A stretch of 11,611 bases of DNA from Bacteroidales bacterium UBA4866 (lineage in GTDB: Bacteria > Bacteroidota > Bacteroidia > Bacteroidales > P3): NCBI GenBank assembly GCA_002399565.1, contig DHDW01000005.1, forward strand, positions 37,207 through 48,817. The letters are read 5' to 3'. Shown here one piece after another: positions 7,505 to 11,611 of this stretch. How positions within the stretch are numbered: the stretch's first letter is position 1; each line of letters starts with the position of its first letter. A model generated the notes under the pieces. The model did no database searches. It had not been told where the DNA came from and saw only the letters and a list, made by a program, of their open reading frames with translations. The translations under genes were made by a program, and so were the position numbers.

Positions 7505-7527
7505 AAGATACTGATAATCTGAACTTA

Positions 7528-7602
7528 AACTTTTGAGGGTGTAAACTCATAACTTTAGTGGTCGTAAAGTTTAACTTTAAAGGTGCTAAAGTTTAACTTT
7601 GG
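7528..7602. repeat. Degenerate 22-bp tandem repeat with perfect palindromic cores
   Basis: Units begin AACTTT at 7528 (23 bp, most diverged), 7551 (22 bp), 7573 (22 bp) and 7595 (partial). The 7551 and 7573 units match at 18 of 22 positions. Each junction makes the palindrome TAAAGTT-T-AACTTTA: perfect at 7565-7579, and with one change at the last base at 7587-7601. The spacing of 22 bp is about two helical turns. It could be a tandem operator, a hairpin-forming array or a copy of a dispersed intergenic repeat. Function unknown. Confidence 0.8.
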
Positions 7603-7628
7603 AAATGATGGACTAAGGATTTGGGCAT

Positions 7629-7666
7629 AAAAAAATAGAGAAAGACATCGTATCTTTCTCTATTTT
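7629..7666 (-). terminator. Rho-independent terminator of the kbl-tdh operon
   Basis: A perfect 14-bp inverted repeat (7632-7645 with 7653-7666) around a 7-base loop. Read on the - strand, the stem is followed by a run of T, 42 bp after the stop of the dehydrogenase gene. On the + strand the stem ends in TTTT then GGG, so it would act less well for LRR-gene transcripts, though it may stop them too. Confidence 0.88.
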
Positions 7667-7707
7667 GGGTATTTATAAACCTTATTCTGTATATTAAATA
7701 TCTAAGG

Positions 7708-8658
7708 TTATAGTAGTTTTTTCTTTAGTTTATCAATCATATCAACGGTCATTGACTCGAGATTAAACTTAGGTTTGAAGCCCCATTCTTCTCTTGCACA
7801 AGTATCATCCATCCAGTTTGGCCATGAGTCAGCTATCTTTTGACGTACCTCATCTAACTTATATTCCATCTTAAATGTAGGGATATGCTTTTGGATTTCC
7901 TTGTATATTTCCTCTGGATTAAAGTGCATTGCAGTAACGTTGAAGGAGTTTCTGTGGATTAGTTTCGTTGGGTCAGCTTCCATAATGTTTATTGCTGCAT
8001 CAAGTGCATCAGGCATATACATCATGTCTAATTGAGTATTTTGATTCAATGGACAATAGAAAGTTTCTCCCTTAACTGCTGCATAATATATCTCAACAGC
8101 ATAGTCTGTAGTGCCTCCACCAGGGCGTGTAACGTTGGAAATCAAGCCTGGATACCTTACAGAACGAGCATCCACACCAAATCGAGCGTAATAATAATCA
8201 CCCAATAACTCTCCAGCCACCTTAGTTACACCATAAATTGTGTTGGGTCTTTGAATTGTGTCTTGAGGTGTTCCATTCAAAGGAGTTGAAGCTCCAAAAG
8301 CTCCTATTGAACTTGGTGTAAAGATAGCACAGTTGTTCTCTTTAGAAACTTCCAAACAGTTCAACAAAGCACCCATACCAATATTCCAGCCCAACATAGG
8401 ATTCTTTTCTGCTGTAGCTGAAAGGATTGCAACAAGGTTATAGATAGTGTCAATCTTATATTTCTTAACAATTGCATCAATCTCTTCACCCTTTGTAGCA
8501 TCACATTGTTCAACGGGACCACTTTGCATTATCTCATCTCTAAGAGGGAGTTTGATATCCGTAGCAACAACATTTGCTCCTCCATAAACCTCTCTCAAAC
8601 GCATCGTAAGCTCTGATCCAATCTGTCCACCAGAGCCTAATACTAATATTTTATTCAT
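7708..8658 (-). CDS. tdh: L-threonine 3-dehydrogenase, SDR/epimerase-like type
   Basis: A 316-residue NAD-dependent enzyme predicted to oxidise L-threonine to L-2-amino-3-ketobutyrate. It belongs to the short-chain-dehydrogenase (UDP-galactose-epimerase-like) type, not the zinc medium-chain type of E. coli. Visible features: the glycine motif GSGGQIG at residues 8-14; Asp34, expected to bind the NAD ribose; the PSS segment at 115-117; and the catalytic pair Tyr142/Lys146 in YGVTK. The segment PGLISNVTRPGGGTTDYAVE (170-189) is characteristic of threonine dehydrogenases of this group and argues against a sugar epimerase. It lies 21 bp downstream of kbl on the same strand, and the two enzymes catalyse successive steps, which makes the assignment firm. 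The symbol is functional: it is not homologous to E. coli tdh. A strong terminator follows. Confidence 0.93.
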   Translation of the reverse strand: MNKILVLGSGGQIGSELTMRLREVYGGANVVATDIKLPLRDEIMQSGPVEQCDATKGEEIDAIVKKYKIDTIYNLVAILSATAEKNPMLGWNIGMGALLNCLEVSKENNCAIFTPSSIGAFGASTPLNGTPQDTIQRPNTIYGVTKVAGELLGDYYYARFGVDARSVRYPGLISNVTRPGGGTTDYAVEIYYAAVKGETFYCPLNQNTQLDMMYMPDALDAAINIMEADPTKLIHRNSFNVTAMHFNPEEIYKEIQKHIPTFKMEYKLDEVRQKIADSWPNWMDDTCAREEWGFKPKFNLESMTVDMIDKLKKKLL

Positions 8659-8679
8659 ATATTATTTATACTAAAATTT

Positions 8680-9870
8680 CTATTTCAAAACTCCCAATTC
8701 TTCACCAACCTTTGTGAAAGCTGCAACACACTTATCCAAATGCTCTGTTTCGTGAGCAGCAGAAAGCTGAACTCTAATTCTTGCTTGCCCTTTTGGAACA
8801 ACAGGATAGTAGAAACCAGTAACATAAATACCTTCTTCTTGCAAACGTGCAGCAACATCTTGAGATAGTTTAGCATCGTAAAGCATAACAGCACAAATTG
8901 CAGATTGAGTTGGTTTAATGTCAAATCCAGCTTCCTTCATCTTTTGAACAAAGTATGCAGTATTTGCGTGTAATTTATCTTGAAGAGCATTAGTTGACGC
9001 AATCAAATCGAAGGTTGCAATACCAGAGGCAGCAATCATTGGAGGGATTGAATTAGAGAAAAGGTATGGACGAGAACGTTGACGAAGCATTTCAATAATT
9101 TCTTTCTTACCAGTTGTAAACCCACCAATAGCACCACCGAAAGCCTTTCCTAAAGTACCTGTAAGTATTTCTATCTTACCTCTAAGGTTAAATTCTTCAG
9201 TTGTACCTCTTCCTGTTCTACCACAAACACCAGCAGAGTGAGACTCATCAACCATAACCATTGCATCATATTTTTGAGCAAGAGCATAAATCTTATCCAA
9301 AGGAGCAACATTACCATCCATTGAGAATACACCATCAGTAACAATTAAACGGAAGCGGCAATCCTTAGCATCAATAAGTTGTTTTTCTAAGTCTGCCATA
9401 TCAGCATTAGCATAACGGAAACGTTGAGCCTTGCAAAGACGTACTCCATCAATAATTGAAGCATGGTTTAAAGAGTCAGAAATAATTGCATCATTTTCAT
9501 TTAACAAAGGTTCAAAAACTCCTCCATTAGCATCAAAACAAGCAGCATAAAGAATAGTATCTTCAGTTCCGAAGAATTCAGCAATCTTCTTTTCTAATGC
9601 TTTATGCAAATCTTGAGTACCACAAATAAAACGAACAGAACTCATACCAAACCCTCTTTCGTCCATTGCTTTCTTTGCTGCATCAATAAGTATTTGATTG
9701 TCCGAAAGACCAAGATAATTGTTAGCACAGAAGTTCAATACCTCTTTTCCATTGTCAGTCTTAATTCTTGATGACTGTGGAGTGATAATAATTCTTTCTT
9801 GTTTGTAAAGTCCAGCCTCTTTAATCCCTGATATTTCTGTTTGAAGAAAACTTTGAAATTTTTCGTACAT
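8680..9870 (-). CDS. kbl: Glycine C-acetyltransferase (2-amino-3-ketobutyrate CoA ligase)
   Basis: A 396-residue PLP enzyme of the alpha-oxoamine synthase family, cytoplasmic. It cleaves 2-amino-3-ketobutyrate with CoA to glycine and acetyl-CoA, taking the product of the threonine dehydrogenase encoded just downstream. Length is close to the E. coli enzyme (398). Visible features: NHAS with His136, which stacks on PLP; TDGVFSMDG at 178-186; DESHSAG at 208-214 (Asp208 contacts the pyridine nitrogen); and the Schiff-base lysine Lys242 in TLGKAFGGAIGG. The start at 9870 gives the usual family N-terminus (MYEKFQSFLQTEI). The gene is first in a two-gene operon. The related synthases BioF and ALA synthase are possible by fold, but the neighbouring dehydrogenase decides for Kbl. 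Confidence 0.95.
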   Translation of the reverse strand: MYEKFQSFLQTEISGIKEAGLYKQERIIITPQSSRIKTDNGKEVLNFCANNYLGLSDNQILIDAAKKAMDERGFGMSSVRFICGTQDLHKALEKKIAEFFGTEDTILYAACFDANGGVFEPLLNENDAIISDSLNHASIIDGVRLCKAQRFRYANADMADLEKQLIDAKDCRFRLIVTDGVFSMDGNVAPLDKIYALAQKYDAMVMVDESHSAGVCGRTGRGTTEEFNLRGKIEILTGTLGKAFGGAIGGFTTGKKEIIEMLRQRSRPYLFSNSIPPMIAASGIATFDLIASTNALQDKLHANTAYFVQKMKEAGFDIKPTQSAICAVMLYDAKLSQDVAARLQEEGIYVTGFYYPVVPKGQARIRVQLSAAHETEHLDKCVAAFTKVGEELGVLK

Positions 9871-9945
9871 AAGTCTATATTTTTAATGTTATTACTGTTT
9901 TTGTATTATCATAAAACTAAGAGATAATAGTTATATAATAAGCTG

Positions 9946-9953
9946 CAAATTTA
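9946..9953 (-). promoter_or_regulatory. Probable -7 promoter element for kbl-tdh
   Basis: On the - strand this reads TAAATTTG, a match to TAnnTTTG, 75 bp upstream of the kbl start. No good TTG is seen at the -33 distance. It lies where the -33 region of the divergent trkA promoter would be. Confidence 0.5.
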
Positions 9954-9964
9954 GAAAAAAATAT

Positions 9965-9972
9965 TAACTTTG
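9965..9972 (+). promoter_or_regulatory. Probable -7 promoter element for trkA-trkH
   Basis: TAACTTTG matches TAnnTTTG. A weak -33 candidate, CTG (9943-9945), lies 19 bp upstream. Transcription would start near 9978-9980, leaving a leader of about 35 bases before the ATG at 10014. Confidence 0.55.
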
Positions 9973-10013
9973 CCGTGAAAAAAATTGTATTTTATTATTA
10001 AGTAGTTTTGTTT

Positions 10014-11354
10014 ATGAATATAGTTATTGCAGGTGATGGTGAAGTAGGGTTTCACTTAGCACGTTCTCTTTCAAAGAGCAGACATGATATTACTGTTGTA
10101 GACCCTAATTCTGAACTCTTGAAAATGCTTGAAGCAGAATCAGATTTATTAACCATTACAGGGAATTCAACATCTTTGGAAACCTTACGTCAAGCTGAAG
10201 TAGAAAAGGCTGACTTATTAATTGCTGTTTTGCATGAGGAAAGCATAAATATTATTACTTGCATGCTGGGTAAGCGTTTGGGAGCAAAGAGAACAATTGC
10301 CAGAGTAAATACTCAAGAGTATTTGAATGATATAAACAAAGGAATGTTTAAAGGTATGGGGGTTGATGAATTAGTTTGTCCTGAAAAGATTGCTGCAAAA
10401 GAAATCTCAAATCTTCTTACTCGAAATATTTCAACAGAGCTGTTTGATTTTGCAAATGGACTACTAAGAATTTATATGATAAGAATTGATAATAAATCAC
10501 TTTTTATCAACAAAAGTCTTATTGAAGTTGCAAAAGAATACCCTAATTTGGGAATTAGAACAGTTTGCATTATTCGTAGAGGGACAACAATCATTCCTAA
10601 TGGAGATGAAAAGTATATTATTAATGATTTGGTTTACTTAATAACAACAGTAGAGAAGGTAGAGAAAATAAAGGAAATAAGTGGCAAGAAAGATTTTAGT
10701 ATCAAAAACGCCATGATTGTTGGAGGAGGAAGAATTGGGAGAAGAGCAGCAATAAACCTTCATGATAAGATAAATCTAAAAATAATTGACCAAGACATTG
10801 AACGTTGCAATCGCTTAGCAAATGAGTTTGATGATGTAATGATTATTAATGGGAATGGAAGTGATATAAATATGCTTCAAGAAGAAGGCATTAATGAAAC
10901 TGATGCTTTTATCTCTCTTACAAGCTCTACCGAAACAAATATTATGGCATGCATTTATGCACATAGACAAGGAGTAAAGAAAACAGTTGCTTTAGTTGAA
11001 AATGTAAATTACATTGATGTTTCACAAGATATTGGCATTGACACAATAATCAATAAAAAACTTATTACTGCAAGTTACATTACTCGCTTTACCTTAGGAG
11101 GAGAAGTTACTTCTTCAAAATGGCTTTCAGGAATTGATGCCGATTTAATTGAAATAACTGCACATAAGAACTCTTCAATAACAAAGAAACAATTAAAAGA
11201 CATTCGTTTCCCTAAAGGAGTAAATATCGGAGGAATAATTAGAGAAGGAAAAGCAATAATAGCTAATGGAGATACTCAAATAATGGCTAACGATAATGTT
11301 GTCGCTTTCACAATTCCAGAATCAGCTCAAAAGCTGATAAATCTATTTAGCTAA
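10014..11354 (+). CDS. trkA: Trk potassium uptake regulatory subunit TrkA
   Basis: A 446-residue peripheral cytoplasmic protein that gates the TrkH channel in response to bound nucleotide. It has the usual two tandem RCK units, each an NAD-binding TrkA_N fold followed by a TrkA_C regulatory domain. The first nucleotide motif is GDGEVG at residues 7-12 with acidic Asp30. The second is GGGRIG at 237-242 with Asp259. Length fits the two-RCK family (E. coli 458). I start at ATG 10014 because MNIVIAGDGEVG is the canonical N-terminus; a TTG two codons upstream at 10008 is possible but less likely. The stop codon touches the ATG of trkH with no gap, so the two subunits are probably translationally coupled. 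The gene is divergent from kbl. Confidence 0.95.
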   Translation: MNIVIAGDGEVGFHLARSLSKSRHDITVVDPNSELLKMLEAESDLLTITGNSTSLETLRQAEVEKADLLIAVLHEESINIITCMLGKRLGAKRTIARVNTQEYLNDINKGMFKGMGVDELVCPEKIAAKEISNLLTRNISTELFDFANGLLRIYMIRIDNKSLFINKSLIEVAKEYPNLGIRTVCIIRRGTTIIPNGDEKYIINDLVYLITTVEKVEKIKEISGKKDFSIKNAMIVGGGRIGRRAAINLHDKINLKIIDQDIERCNRLANEFDDVMIINGNGSDINMLQEEGINETDAFISLTSSTETNIMACIYAHRQGVKKTVALVENVNYIDVSQDIGIDTIINKKLITASYITRFTLGGEVTSSKWLSGIDADLIEITAHKNSSITKKQLKDIRFPKGVNIGGIIREGKAIIANGDTQIMANDNVVAFTIPESAQKLINLFS

Positions 11355-11611
11355 ATGATAATTGCCAAAAGTTTCAACACCAAAATCCTATTATATATTT
11401 TGGGATTAACAATAAGCTTTATTGGCTTATGTTTTATTCCCTCAATAATAACTGCCTATATCTTTCAAGAACCTACTTTAATTGTTTTTTCTTTTTCATT
11501 AATCTTGGCATTAGTAATTGGAGGTTCAATAATGTATGCAAACAGAAAGTACCCTCAAAGTCTAACTAAAAAAGAAGGTAGAGCTGTTGTAGGACTAATT
11601 TGGAGTATTGC
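11355..11611 (+). CDS. trkH: Trk potassium transporter membrane subunit TrkH, 3'-truncated by window edge
   Basis: The frame is open from the ATG immediately after the trkA stop (TAAATG) to the window edge, giving about 85 residues. They read as two hydrophobic helices (about 10-34 and 40-59) separated by a short loop, then YANRKYPQSLTKKEGRA and the start of another helix (VVGLIWSIA). The pattern of two helices followed by a loop ending in LTKKEG and then a helix is the usual beginning of TrkH/KtrB K+ channels (family knowledge). The selectivity-filter loops lie outside the window. The position directly behind trkA strongly supports the call. Confidence 0.9.
   Translation, partial: MIIAKSFNTKILLYILGLTISFIGLCFIPSIITAYIFQEPTLIVFSFSLILALVIGGSIMYANRKYPQSLTKKEGRAVVGLIWSI

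Noticed and set aside
7528..7602. Short regular repeats that might be a CRISPR array
   Set aside because: Units follow each other directly with no spacers, the period is 22 bp and no cas gene is near.
7708..8658. UDP-glucose 4-epimerase or other sugar epimerase
   Set aside because: The epimerase fold is shared, but the PGLISN/GGGTTDYAVE segments and the upstream kbl gene point to threonine dehydrogenase.
10008..10013. TTG start for trkA two codons upstream of the ATG
   Set aside because: The ATG at 10014 gives the conserved TrkA N-terminus, and Bacteroidota seldom use TTG when an ATG is this close.

Overview
The window looks like chromosomal DNA from an AT-rich Bacteroidota (Bacteroidetes), most likely an anaerobic Bacteroidales. 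Three things point there. Several genes are preceded by the phylum's unusual -7 promoter element TAnnTTTG, twice with a TTG/TTTG -33 element 19-20 bp upstream. One protein ends in a type IX secretion (T9SS) sorting domain. Start codons are preceded by A/T-rich sequence rather than Shine-Dalgarno sites.

Layout. (1) 1-890, + strand: the 3' part of sufS (cysteine desulfurase for Fe-S assembly), cut by the window edge. (2) 885-4512, - strand: a tight three-gene operon, in transcription order a membrane-anchored TerB/J-domain co-chaperone, a large membrane-anchored von Willebrand A protein, and a SAM-dependent methyltransferase whose stop codon overlaps that of sufS inside the palindrome TTATAA. 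(3) 4513-4612: divergent promoters. (4) 4613-5359, + strand: a ZIP-family metal transporter. (5) 5537-7261, + strand: an unusually AT-rich gene for a secreted leucine-rich-repeat protein with about 15 units of 21 residues, nearly all with a Cys at the same place, and a T9SS tail. (6) 7262-7707: a long intergenic stretch holding an in-frame relic of the 3' end of a second, diverged ZIP gene copy, a degenerate 22-bp palindromic repeat and a strong terminator. (7) 7708-9870, - strand: a kbl-tdh operon that converts threonine to glycine and acetyl-CoA. (8) 10014-11611, + strand: trkA followed with zero spacing by trkH (cut by the window edge), forming a K+ uptake system.

Most of the window is housekeeping. 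The part most worth a second look is 5288-7706. The LRR gene sits between the intact ZIP gene and a relic of the ZIP 3' end, and the two ends differ almost only at synonymous positions. This looks like the footprint of an insertion, or of recombination with a diverged relative, that brought in an AT-rich secreted-repeat-protein cassette. I found no CRISPR array, RNA gene, transposase or integrase, and no convincing new multi-gene defence or biosynthetic system.
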